DNA of 7,567 nt from an uncultured Burkholderiales bacterium (GTDB taxonomy: Bacteria > Pseudomonadota > Gammaproteobacteria > Burkholderiales > Burkholderiaceae_C), in contig CAJBHE010000036.1 of NCBI GenBank assembly GCA_903952885.1, positions 1-7,567 of the forward strand, given 5' to 3'. The translations under genes and the position numbers were made by a program. The notes below the pieces were generated by a model. The model was not told where the DNA came from, ran no database searches, and worked only from the letters and a program-made list of their open reading frames with translations. Of this stretch, positions 1 through 6,860 are shown piece by piece. Positions within the stretch are counted from its first letter, which is position 1; every line of letters begins with the position of its first letter.

Positions 1-689
1 AGCACCAAACCCCACAACCAAAAGTTTTGTACAAAGCTGCTCAAGGTCAGCATGAAGCTGGTGAGCGCGGGGAGTTGTTGCTGGTTGCTGCCAAACACCT
101 GTGCCACCTGAGGCACGACATAGGCCAGCAAAAACAACACGATGACCAAAGCTACCACACACACGATGGCGGGGTACAGACCTGCTGCCAACAACTTGCC
201 GCGCAAGTTTTGCTGCTCTTGCAAGTCGTCGGCCAAGCGCTCCAGAACCAATCCTAGATGGCCGCTTTGCTCGCCCGCGCCAATGACGGCGGTAAAGATA
301 GCGCTGAACTCGCGTGGGTGTTGGCTGAGTGCTTTGGCAAAGGGTGCGCCTGCGTTCACCTCGGTGCGCAGTGCAGACACCAAGTCGCGCTGGCGGGGTG
401 TTTCGGCTTCGTCGCTTAACGCTGACAAAGCACGCTCCAAAGGCAAGCCCGCGTTCACCAAACCAGAGAGTTGACGTGTCCACACGGCCAAGGCCGTGGT
501 GCCAAAGACCTTGCTCTCCCAAATGACGGTGTTCAGGCCGCTGCTGGCGCGCAGCACGGGCTCGACTTTGAGGGGAACCAAATCTTGCGCGCGCAACTGG
601 CTGCGTGCCGTGCGTGCGGAGTCGGCTTCCAGCACGCCACGGCGCGTTTGGCCTTGGGCGTCTAGGGCTTCAAACGAATAGGCGGGCAT
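1..689 (-). CDS. gspF: Type II secretion system inner-membrane platform protein GspF (3' end beyond window)
   Basis: GspF is the polytopic inner-membrane protein of the T2SS assembly platform. In this family it contacts the GspE ATPase and GspL and is thought to couple ATP hydrolysis to pseudopilus assembly. I translated the minus strand from the ATG at 687-689; 229 residues are visible, a little over half of the usual length of about 400. The start MPAYSFEALDAQG is typical of the family. The first cytoplasmic T2SSF domain follows (about residues 65-165), with RQLSGLVNAGLPLERAL at 72-88 and the signature GAGEQSGHLGLVLERLA at 137-153. A long hydrophobic segment runs about 171-198, and a second one appears to begin as the window ends. 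It is the last visible gene, 40 nt after gspE, with no strong Shine-Dalgarno sequence. No frame break is seen. PilC of type IV pili is the nearest alternative, but the surrounding gsp genes exclude it. Confidence 0.95.
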   Translation of the reverse strand, partial: MPAYSFEALDAQGQTRRGVLEADSARTARSQLRAQDLVPLKVEPVLRASSGLNTVIWESKVFGTTALAVWTRQLSGLVNAGLPLERALSALSDEAETPRQRDLVSALRTEVNAGAPFAKALSQHPREFSAIFTAVIGAGEQSGHLGLVLERLADDLQEQQNLRGKLLAAGLYPAIVCVVALVIVLFLLAYVVPQVAQVFGSNQQQLPALTSFMLTLSSFVQNFWLWGLV

Positions 690-715
690 GGTGAGTGTGG
701 CTCGGTCGCTGAGAG

Positions 716-737
716 TTAGTCGCAGTAACTTAGTCGC
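716..737. repeat. 8-bp direct repeat across the gspE stop codon
   Basis: TTAGTCGC occurs at 716-723 and again at 730-737, so the two copies start 14 bp apart with 6 bp between them. Read on the coding (minus) strand, the unit is GCGACTAA. The first copy contains the last Asp codon and the TAA stop of gspE, and the second lies in the 40-nt gspE-gspF spacer. It may be the trace of a small tandem duplication or chance. No function is evident. Confidence 0.6.
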
Positions 738-2139
738 GGGTTACGCGAATCAGTTCTTCGCGGGTGGAAATGCCTTGACGCACCAAACGCTCGCCGTCGT
801 CGCGCATCAGCGTCATGCCGTTGCGCAACGCAGCATCGCGCAGCTGCGCTTCGCTGGCTTGGTTGTGGATGAGGGCACGGATGTCGTCGTTGGTGGTCAG
901 CAATTCAAAGATGCCGGTGCGGCCTTGGTAGCCGCTTTGACCGCAAGCGACGCAGCCCAAGCCATAGGCTTCTCCACGGTTATCGCGGCAATGCGTGCAC
1001 GTTTTACGCAGCAGTCGCTGGGCCAACACGCCCAGCAAAGACGAACTGAGCAAGAAGGGCTCCACGCCCATGTCGGTCAAACGGGTGATGGCGCTGGCCG
1101 CATCGTTGGTGTGCAGCGTGGCCAATACCAAGTGGCCGGTGAGCGAGGCTTGAATGGCGATTTGCGCGGTTTCGTAATCGCGAATTTCCCCAATCATGAT
1201 GATGTCTGGGTCTTGGCGCAGGATGGCGCGCAGGGCTTTGGCAAAGTCCAAATCAATCTTGGGGTTGACTTGTGTTTGGCCCACACCTGCGAGCTCGTAT
1301 TCAATCGGGTCTTCCACCGTCATGATGTTGTTGCGTGTGGCGTCTAGTCCTTGCAGCGCTGCATACAGCGTGGTGGTTTTGCCTGAGCCCGTGGGGCCAG
1401 TCACCAAGATGATGCCGTGCGGCTGATGCACCAATGCTTCGAAACGGCGCAAGGTCTCGCCTTCCATGCCCACCGCTTGCAGCGTGAGTTTGTTATCGGT
1501 TTTGTCGAGCAAACGCAGCACGGCACGTTCGCCGTGTGCGCTGGGAAGGGTGGACACGCGCACGTCAATGGCGCGTTGACCGAGGCGCAGCGAAATGCGG
1601 CCGTCTTGCGGCAAACGCTTTTCGGCAATATCCAACTCAGCCATGATTTTCAAGCGCGAGATCAACGCCGCATGCAAGGCACGGTTGGGCTGCACCACTT
1701 CGCGCAACGTGCCGTCCACACGGAAGCGCACGCTGCTGTGGCGTTCGTAAGGCTCGATATGAATGTCGCTCGCACCATCGCGTGCCGCTTGCGTCAGCAG
1801 CGCGTTGAGCATGCGGATGATGGGCGCGTCGTCTGCGGCTTCGAGCAAGTCTTCCACCGCGGGCAGCTCTTGCATCATGCGGGTGAGGTCAGCATCGCTC
1901 TCGACTTCGCTCACCACGGCGGCGGCGTTGCTGTCGGCTTGGGCATAGGCTTCGCTGATGCGCCTGGCCAACGTGGCTTTGTCGGTGTATTCAAACGACT
2001 GCACGACGTGGCGGCGGGTCACTTCGCTCCACGCGCTCAGGTCGGGCGCGTCGCTGTGCCACAGCGTGAGCGTGTGGCCATCGTCCTCCAGCAAGAGCTG
2101 GTGGGTGCGGGCAAAGGCGTAGGGCAGCGGGCGGCGCAT
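730..2139 (-). CDS. gspE: Type II secretion system cytoplasmic ATPase GspE
   Basis: GspE is the hexameric secretion ATPase that powers pseudopilus assembly, docked to the inner membrane through GspL and GspF. The protein is 469 residues, shorter than the roughly 500 of Vibrio EpsE. The N-terminal part (about 1-105) is the likely GspL-binding region. The N2/PAS-like domain follows, with DGASDIHIEPYE at 121-132 and the arginine-rich KRLPQDGRISLR at 174-185. Walker A is GPTGSGKT at 248-255, the Asp box TVEDPIEY at 274-281, Walker B DPDIIMIGEIRD at 310-321, and the His box TGHLVLATLHTND at 334-346. Four zinc-binding cysteines are at 381, 384, 396 and 399, and GYQGRTGIFELL is at 403-414. All catalytic motifs are intact. 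The ATG at 2137-2139 is 3 nt after the gspD stop, with no clear Shine-Dalgarno, so translation is probably coupled to gspD. The four-cysteine motif separates it from the related PilT-type retraction ATPases. Confidence 0.97.
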   Translation of the reverse strand: MRRPLPYAFARTHQLLLEDDGHTLTLWHSDAPDLSAWSEVTRRHVVQSFEYTDKATLARRISEAYAQADSNAAAVVSEVESDADLTRMMQELPAVEDLLEAADDAPIIRMLNALLTQAARDGASDIHIEPYERHSSVRFRVDGTLREVVQPNRALHAALISRLKIMAELDIAEKRLPQDGRISLRLGQRAIDVRVSTLPSAHGERAVLRLLDKTDNKLTLQAVGMEGETLRRFEALVHQPHGIILVTGPTGSGKTTTLYAALQGLDATRNNIMTVEDPIEYELAGVGQTQVNPKIDLDFAKALRAILRQDPDIIMIGEIRDYETAQIAIQASLTGHLVLATLHTNDAASAITRLTDMGVEPFLLSSSLLGVLAQRLLRKTCTHCRDNRGEAYGLGCVACGQSGYQGRTGIFELLTTNDDIRALIHNQASEAQLRDAALRNGMTLMRDDGERLVRQGISTREELIRVTRD

Positions 2140-2142
2140 GAT

Positions 2143-4278
2143 TTATTTGGTTGGGGCAATGGCTGGCAGAGGCGGCAACACAGGGGCATTGCCAGAGCCA
2201 ATGATGGGATTGAAGCCAGGTTGAGCGCTTTGTTGCAAGCCCATCATTTGCTGGTAGCGGTTGTTGCTGAGTGCATCCGAGGAGGCTGCATCGCGCACGA
2301 CCACAGGGCGCAAGAACACCATCAAGTTCTTTTTGGTGCGGCTGCGGTTTTCGCTTTTGAACAACCAGCCCAACACAGGGACGTCGCCAAACAAAGGCAC
2401 TTGACTAGCACCGCCTGAGTATTCGTCCGACAACAAACCACCCAGCACGATGATGGAGCCATCGTCCACCAACACGTTGGACTCAATGCTGCGCTTGTTG
2501 GTGATCAGGCCTGCTGTGGAAGAGCGCGTGTAGTCGATGCTCGATACCTCTTGAAAAATGGTGAGCTTGACTGTGCCGGTTTCGCTGATTTGTGGCTTCA
2601 CTTTGAGCGTCAAACCCACGTCTTTGCGTTCCACCGTTTGGAAGGGATTGACCGCGCCATTGTTGGTGTTGTTGTTGGTGTATTGGCCAGTGACGAAGGG
2701 CACGTTTTGACCCACCACAATTTTGGCTTCTTCGTTGTCGAGTGTCAGCAAGGTAGGTGTGGACAACACATTGCCGTCGCCGTTTTGTTGCAAGAACGTG
2801 GCCAAGCTGCTCAGCACATAAGTGCCGTTGATTTGCCGCGCACTGCCCAGGTTCAGGCCACCGCCCAAAGCACTCAAGCCAGCGGCCGCACCGCCCGAAA
2901 TTCCCAAGATATTGCCTTGACCGATGGTGGTGGTGATGGGGTTGTTGAAGTTAGTGCCAATGATGCCCACCGTGCCGCCTTTTTGGCCATTGGCGGTTTG
3001 CCACTGGATACCCATTTCAGCCGCTTTATCTGCATTCACTTCTGCAATCAAACTCTCCACCATCACTTGCGCGCGACGTTGGTCCAGCATGTCAATCACG
3101 GCGCGCAGTTGGCGGTATTGCGGCTCGGGCGCGGTGATGATGAGCGAGTTGGTGGCCGTATCGGCTTGAATTTGTCCGCCTGTGGCAGAGCCTGTGGCGG
3201 TGGTCGTTGCCCCGAAGGTGCTGCCAGTCGCTACCGGCGATGTTGGGTTGTTGGCAATAGGGGACATGCCAGTGCCAGTGGCCGCAGCGCTGCCCGCATT
3301 GGCTGCGGCTTGCCCGCTCACGGCGGCCCTCAAGGTGGTGGCCAGTTTGGTGGCATCGGCATTTTTAAGATACACCACATGGATGTTGCCGCTGGCGTTG
3401 GAACCACTAGGTTGGTCGAGCTTGGCCACCAATGACTTGATCAAGGCCACGCGCGCAGGGTTGGCCGCACGCACAATGAGTGTGTTGCTGCGGGGCTCGG
3501 CTAGCAACGTGGTTTTATATTCAGCACCGGTTTGGCCGGGCGTTGCAGCGGCAGCAGCGTTGACGTTGCTGCCCGACTCAACCAAGCGCAATACCAAAGG
3601 TGCCAAGTCCACCGCAATCGCATGCTTGAGTTGAATCACTTCCACATCGCTGGCGTTGGACACATCGAGCGTGGCAATGATGCGGGCCATGCGTTGCAGG
3701 TTGTCGGCGTAGTCGGTGATGATGATGGAGTTGTTGCCGGGGTTGACGTTGATGGTGTTGTTGGGGCTGATGAGCGGGCGCAACACAGGCACCAAGTTGT
3801 TGGCTTGCTCAAAGTTGAGCTTGAAGATGTGGGTGACGATTTGGCCGCTACCCGAGCCGCCCTGGCCGCTTTGAATTTCTTGCACATTGCCGCCTTGCAG
3901 CTTGGCATCGGCCTCGGGCACGATTTTGTACAGGCCCTTGGTCTCGACCATGGCAAAGCCTTGCAAGCGCAGTGCGGCCAAGAACTGGCTCCATGCCTCG
4001 TTGGGCGACACGGGCAGCTCAGTGCTGAGGTTGATCGTGCCTTTGACGCGCGGGTCGACCACTAGGTTGCGGTTGGACAGCGTGGCCAAAGTGCGGGCGA
4101 CAGATTCGATTTCGGCATTCACAAAGTTGAGCGTGATGGGCTCAGACGAGGCTGTTTTTTTGGCAGGTTGCGCAGCGTGTGTGATTGATAAGCTCAACAT
4201 GACAGGTGCCAGGCTCAAGCTCAGCGCAAGCGCTAAAGTAGGTGTAGAGAGTTGGAGATAAGTGCGTTGCTTAGACAT
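2143..4278 (-). CDS. gspD: Type II secretion system outer-membrane secretin GspD
   Basis: GspD forms the multimeric outer-membrane channel through which folded substrates leave the periplasm. The 711-residue precursor starts with a Sec signal peptide: basic K3/R5, a hydrophobic core at about 13-32, and likely cleavage near THAA (33-36). Domain N0 is about 46-120 and N1 about 147-206 (HIFKLNFEQANNLVPVLRPL at 150-169). N2 is about 210-290 and N3 about 298-400. N3 is interrupted by a Gly/Ala/Thr-rich stretch at 318-368. The secretin core begins near 404 (VMVESLIAEV, 405-414). It includes the gate region around 455-480, LSTPTLLTLDNEEAKI (505-520), an Asn-rich loop at 535-540, and the hallmark VPLFGDVPVLGWLF at 627-640. 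A tail of about 50 residues, ending Pro-rich, closes the protein. The ATG at 4276-4278 is 5 nt after the gspN stop. Length and domain order are normal for GspD. PilQ and type III secretins differ in their N domains. Confidence 0.97.
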   Translation of the reverse strand: MSKQRTYLQLSTPTLALALSLSLAPVMLSLSITHAAQPAKKTASSEPITLNFVNAEIESVARTLATLSNRNLVVDPRVKGTINLSTELPVSPNEAWSQFLAALRLQGFAMVETKGLYKIVPEADAKLQGGNVQEIQSGQGGSGSGQIVTHIFKLNFEQANNLVPVLRPLISPNNTINVNPGNNSIIITDYADNLQRMARIIATLDVSNASDVEVIQLKHAIAVDLAPLVLRLVESGSNVNAAAAATPGQTGAEYKTTLLAEPRSNTLIVRAANPARVALIKSLVAKLDQPSGSNASGNIHVVYLKNADATKLATTLRAAVSGQAAANAGSAAATGTGMSPIANNPTSPVATGSTFGATTTATGSATGGQIQADTATNSLIITAPEPQYRQLRAVIDMLDQRRAQVMVESLIAEVNADKAAEMGIQWQTANGQKGGTVGIIGTNFNNPITTTIGQGNILGISGGAAAGLSALGGGLNLGSARQINGTYVLSSLATFLQQNGDGNVLSTPTLLTLDNEEAKIVVGQNVPFVTGQYTNNNTNNGAVNPFQTVERKDVGLTLKVKPQISETGTVKLTIFQEVSSIDYTRSSTAGLITNKRSIESNVLVDDGSIIVLGGLLSDEYSGGASQVPLFGDVPVLGWLFKSENRSRTKKNLMVFLRPVVVRDAASSDALSNNRYQQMMGLQQSAQPGFNPIIGSGNAPVLPPLPAIAPTK

Positions 4279-4283
4279 ATGCG

Positions 4284-5123
4284 TTAACCCATTTTCAAAA
4301 TCGACTTGGCACCTTGGCGCTGGCCAAGGATGTTGAGTAAGTTGGAGAGCGCTGCTTCAGCGTCGGGGGCCGCAGTTGCCTCGCCGTTGAAGCGCAAGCG
4401 CCCATTCAGTAGTTGGCCGCTCCCTGTGAGTTGTAAGCTGCCTTCGACCGTGTCTAAAGCAATGGCCATCGCATCTCCGCCCTGCACGCGCGCACGGTAG
4501 GTACCCAAGGGTCGCAAGGTGGATAGGCGTGTAGAAAGCTGTTGCATTTGCAGCTCAGCCAGGCCCTGAAGTTGTTCTTTGCCTGCTTGGTGCGTCCATT
4601 GCAGCTGGGTGGTTTGCAGCTGCATGCGGCCTTCGGGTTGAATGGTGTTCCACGGTGCGCCCAAGCCCACCAGCCAGCTGGCGGGCCAGTTGGAGGTGTG
4701 GTCGCTCGCCTGCACACGTAGGCCGCGCCACAGGGGCGACACATCCACACGCACCGGTTGCGGTGTGCAGCAGGCCGATGCAATGCTGGCGCTTAGCGTG
4801 ATGCGCCCGTTGGCAAAGTCAAGGCGAGGGCCAAGCTGCCACGTCACACGTGTAGGCAGCGAGGTGGTGCTGGCAGGGCGCGCCAGGTTGTCCGCCGCAG
4901 CGATATTGAGTGGGCCTTCGTTCAGTACCCACTCTGCAGAGCCGTTCCACACCGTGCCTTGTGCGTCTGGCAACAACACGCGTTCGCCGCTGGCTTGCTC
5001 GATGGCGCGTGTCAGCCAATAAGCGGGCGCTTGGGTGATGAAGGCCAGTGCCAGCCCCAAACCCGCGCCCATCCATGCCCAACGGGTGCTGGTGTTTGAG
5101 GAGGAGCTTGGGTGGCGATGCAT
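4284..5123 (-). CDS. gspN: Type II secretion system protein GspN
   Basis: GspN is an accessory T2SS protein found in only some lineages, and its precise role is unclear. The family is inner-membrane anchored with a periplasmic domain. The 279 residues begin with a short Ser-rich cytoplasmic stretch and one membrane segment at about 15-37. The conserved AQGTVWNGSAEW follows at 54-65, then a beta-rich periplasmic region including RVTWQLGPRLDF (92-103). The C terminus carries LLNILGQRQG at 262-271, which is typical of the family. Two adjacent cysteines lie at 118-119. The ATG at 5121-5123 is 18 nt after the gspM stop and in the same frame. No good Shine-Dalgarno precedes it, so the start rests on position and on the placement of the membrane segment. 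The location between gspM and gspD supports the call. GspC also has one membrane segment but differs in its HR and PDZ domains, which are not seen here. Confidence 0.92.
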   Translation of the reverse strand: MHRHPSSSSNTSTRWAWMGAGLGLALAFITQAPAYWLTRAIEQASGERVLLPDAQGTVWNGSAEWVLNEGPLNIAAADNLARPASTTSLPTRVTWQLGPRLDFANGRITLSASIASACCTPQPVRVDVSPLWRGLRVQASDHTSNWPASWLVGLGAPWNTIQPEGRMQLQTTQLQWTHQAGKEQLQGLAELQMQQLSTRLSTLRPLGTYRARVQGGDAMAIALDTVEGSLQLTGSGQLLNGRLRFNGEATAAPDAEAALSNLLNILGQRQGAKSILKMG

Positions 5124-5141
5124 GCGAGTGAGATGTCTGGT

Positions 5142-5660
5142 TTAACGTACCGCGCTTCGGTTGGGCAGGCTCAAAACAAGGCTGCCATCCCATGCGACCG
5201 TCGCGTTGCCTGCGTTGCTTGCCGCTGTGGCATTGCTGCGCGTCAAGTGCGCTTCTACAGGCAAAGCTTGTGCTTGGTTGCGTGCTTGCGCCAACCAGTT
5301 GGCCAAGATGGGCGCTGGCACGACTTTGAGTTGAACCGACACACGGTCGCCCTGCACGTTGAGTTGAATCTGAGGGCCAGGTGTGAGGCCTTGCAAATTG
5401 CGCAGCGCTTCGTCGCGCGACAGCGGTGTGCGCGTTTGCAGCGCTTGTGCTTGGTTTTGCAGGGCCAACATGTGGGCTTGCTGCAGGCCAATTTGGGCGC
5501 GGCGGTTGTCGCTGTCGCGCAAGGTGTTGAGTGCGGGTGCGATGGCCACAGACCAAAACAACCACACGCCCACCAATGTGCCGAACACCGAGATGCCGCG
5601 CTGTTCTCGCGGGCTCAATGCCTGCCAGCGGGCTTGTGTCTGCGCGCGAAGTGCTTTCAT
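5142..5660 (-). CDS. gspM: Type II secretion system inner-membrane protein GspM
   Basis: GspM is a small bitopic inner-membrane protein. It pairs with GspL in the assembly platform and stabilises it, and it probably contacts pseudopilins from the periplasmic side. The 172 residues match the family's usual size of about 160-180. A short cytoplasmic N terminus carries the typical LSPREQRG at 15-22. One membrane segment follows at about 23-41, then a Gln/Ala-rich, probably coiled-coil helix at about 45-78. A ferredoxin-like periplasmic domain spans about 95-165. The ATG at 5658-5660 overlaps the gspL stop as ATGA, and a strong Shine-Dalgarno (GGAGGG, 5667-5672) sits 6-7 nt upstream. That makes this the best-supported start in the cluster. 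GspM sequences diverge quickly, so the call rests on topology, the LSPREQRG motif and the position between gspL and gspN. Confidence 0.93.
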   Translation of the reverse strand: MKALRAQTQARWQALSPREQRGISVFGTLVGVWLFWSVAIAPALNTLRDSDNRRAQIGLQQAHMLALQNQAQALQTRTPLSRDEALRNLQGLTPGPQIQLNVQGDRVSVQLKVVPAPILANWLAQARNQAQALPVEAHLTRSNATAASNAGNATVAWDGSLVLSLPNRSAVR

Positions 5661-6853
5661 TTCGCGCCCTCCGCTTGCAATACCCAGGAGTCGTTGCCGT
5701 CTTGGCGCAGGCTCAGGCCTTGCGCTTTGAGGCGTGCCACACCTGCGGCGTTGCCGTCGATCGCCACACCTTGCGCGCGCAGCGCTTGGTTGGCGTAGAG
5801 AAGTTGCTGAGGTGTTTGACCAGCGGGTAGCACGCCTGCCAAGGCGGCGAGCAAAGGCTCAAGGTCGGTGCTTGAAGCCGTGCCCGATTTTTGTTGCAGT
5901 GCGTCCACCTCGCGTTGCATTTGCAGCGGTGCATCGATGACCAAGGTGACCGACGGAAAGGTGGTTTTTAAGATGTTTTGCAGCGAGGCTTGTTGCGCGT
6001 TCAGAGCGCGGTTTTCTTGCCATGCCAGGGCGTTGAGCCCCAGCACTTGCAGAGCAACCAAGGTCACCATGCCCCAGCGCACCGGCTTCCAAGCGGGTGC
6101 ATGCCACAAGGTTTGCCAAGCGGCCAGCACTTGACGCTGTGCACGTTGGGCGCGGCCTTGGGCCCATTCGCCTTGCGCCAAATCCCACGCTGATTGGCTG
6201 GACTTGACCCAACGCTGCGCCGCGGTTTGCAGCATGGGCTGGCGCTGCAGCGTGCTTTGCACGCGGGCCACCATGGCGGGCTCGGCTTGAATTTGTAAAC
6301 CCTCTTGGCTCAGCTCGGCAAAGGCACGCCACTGGGCCGTGTTGGGCGGCAACAGGGTGACGCCGTGTGCGTGGCACAGCAGGCTTTGTGAGTGCTCGGG
6401 CTCGCCCATGACTTGCAGCACAGGTTTGTTTGAGGGCGATAGCTCAGGAACGATGCGTTGCACCGTCAGGCCCGCTGCTTGCAGAGGGGCCAAGGACTCG
6501 CGCAGCCAAAGCTTGTCGCACACGGCCACCAAGGTTTCGCCACCCAAGCGGGCCGTTGTTTCAGCGTCAGGTGCAAGCACGATTTGCAGCTGTTGCGGGT
6601 CGTCTAGCAAGCGGTCTTCCAGCAAGCCTTGCAACACGCTTTGCAAACGTGTGCCGTGGCTGGCGGGGGGCAGCTGCACACGCAGCCAAGCTAAACGGCT
6701 GTGCGGCACCACGGCCACCACCTCGCCGGCATGCGCCGACAGCGTGGCCGCTGCACCCGTGGCACTGCGTTGCACACTGTGTCCGTCCGAGTGCACATGG
6801 GCATAACCCGCAGAGGTATGGTTGGCGTTGTGGGGCAGGGTGATGATCAGCAT
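5657..6853 (-). CDS. gspL: Type II secretion system inner-membrane protein GspL
   Basis: GspL is the bitopic platform protein that recruits GspE to the inner membrane through its cytoplasmic domain and pairs with GspM in the periplasm. The protein has 398 residues, close to Vibrio EpsL. The cytoplasmic, actin-like region is about 1-250. It starts MLIITLP and includes LRVQLPPASHGTRLQSVLQG at 57-76. The family hallmark appears as AWDLAQGEW at 222-230, just before the membrane. One membrane segment lies at about 258-278 (WGMVTLVALQVLGLNALAW at 260-278). A periplasmic helix and ferredoxin-like domain follow (about 280-395). The ATG at 6851-6853 lies 7 nt after the gspK stop. The region before it is T-rich without a good Shine-Dalgarno, so translation is probably coupled to gspK. 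The stop overlaps the gspM start by 4 nt. Nothing suggests truncation. Confidence 0.94.
   Translation of the reverse strand: MLIITLPHNANHTSAGYAHVHSDGHSVQRSATGAAATLSAHAGEVVAVVPHSRLAWLRVQLPPASHGTRLQSVLQGLLEDRLLDDPQQLQIVLAPDAETTARLGGETLVAVCDKLWLRESLAPLQAAGLTVQRIVPELSPSNKPVLQVMGEPEHSQSLLCHAHGVTLLPPNTAQWRAFAELSQEGLQIQAEPAMVARVQSTLQRQPMLQTAAQRWVKSSQSAWDLAQGEWAQGRAQRAQRQVLAAWQTLWHAPAWKPVRWGMVTLVALQVLGLNALAWQENRALNAQQASLQNILKTTFPSVTLVIDAPLQMQREVDALQQKSGTASSTDLEPLLAALAGVLPAGQTPQQLLYANQALRAQGVAIDGNAAGVARLKAQGLSLRQDGNDSWVLQAEGAK
5667..5672 (-). promoter_or_regulatory. Shine-Dalgarno site of gspM
   Basis: On the minus strand the sequence reads GGAGGG, then gcgcgaa region, then ATG, a near-perfect match to the anti-Shine-Dalgarno end of 16S rRNA at a suitable distance (6-7 nt). 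It lies inside the last codons of gspL and fixes the gspM start at 5660. The other starts in this cluster have no comparable site. Confidence 0.75.
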
Positions 6854-6860
6854 GGAAAAA

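Noticed and set aside
690..729. Possible terminator or promoter in the gspE-gspF spacer
   Set aside because: The only hairpin I find is about 5 bp with a G-U pair and no U-run, and there is no convincing -35/-10 pair in 40 nt.
688..1347. A 219-codon open frame on the plus strand opposite the gspE 3' half
   Set aside because: It is antisense to the GspE nucleotide-binding motifs, and its composition is that of a shadow frame.
1417..2418. A 333-codon open frame on the plus strand opposite the gspE 5' region and the gspD 3' end
   Set aside because: It lies wholly antisense to two genes with unmistakable family motifs. Its product is rich in His, Ala, Gln and Val without recognisable motifs, as expected from codon bias in GC-rich genes.
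2551..3435. A 294-codon open frame on the plus strand opposite gspD
   Set aside because: It is an antisense shadow of the secretin core and N3 coding sequence; no domain motif is recognisable in the product.
4819..5565. A 248-codon minus-strand frame overlapping gspN and gspM in another phase
   Set aside because: It overlaps two genes that fit the operon in length, topology and spacing. Its product is Arg, His, Pro and Ser rich with no motif.
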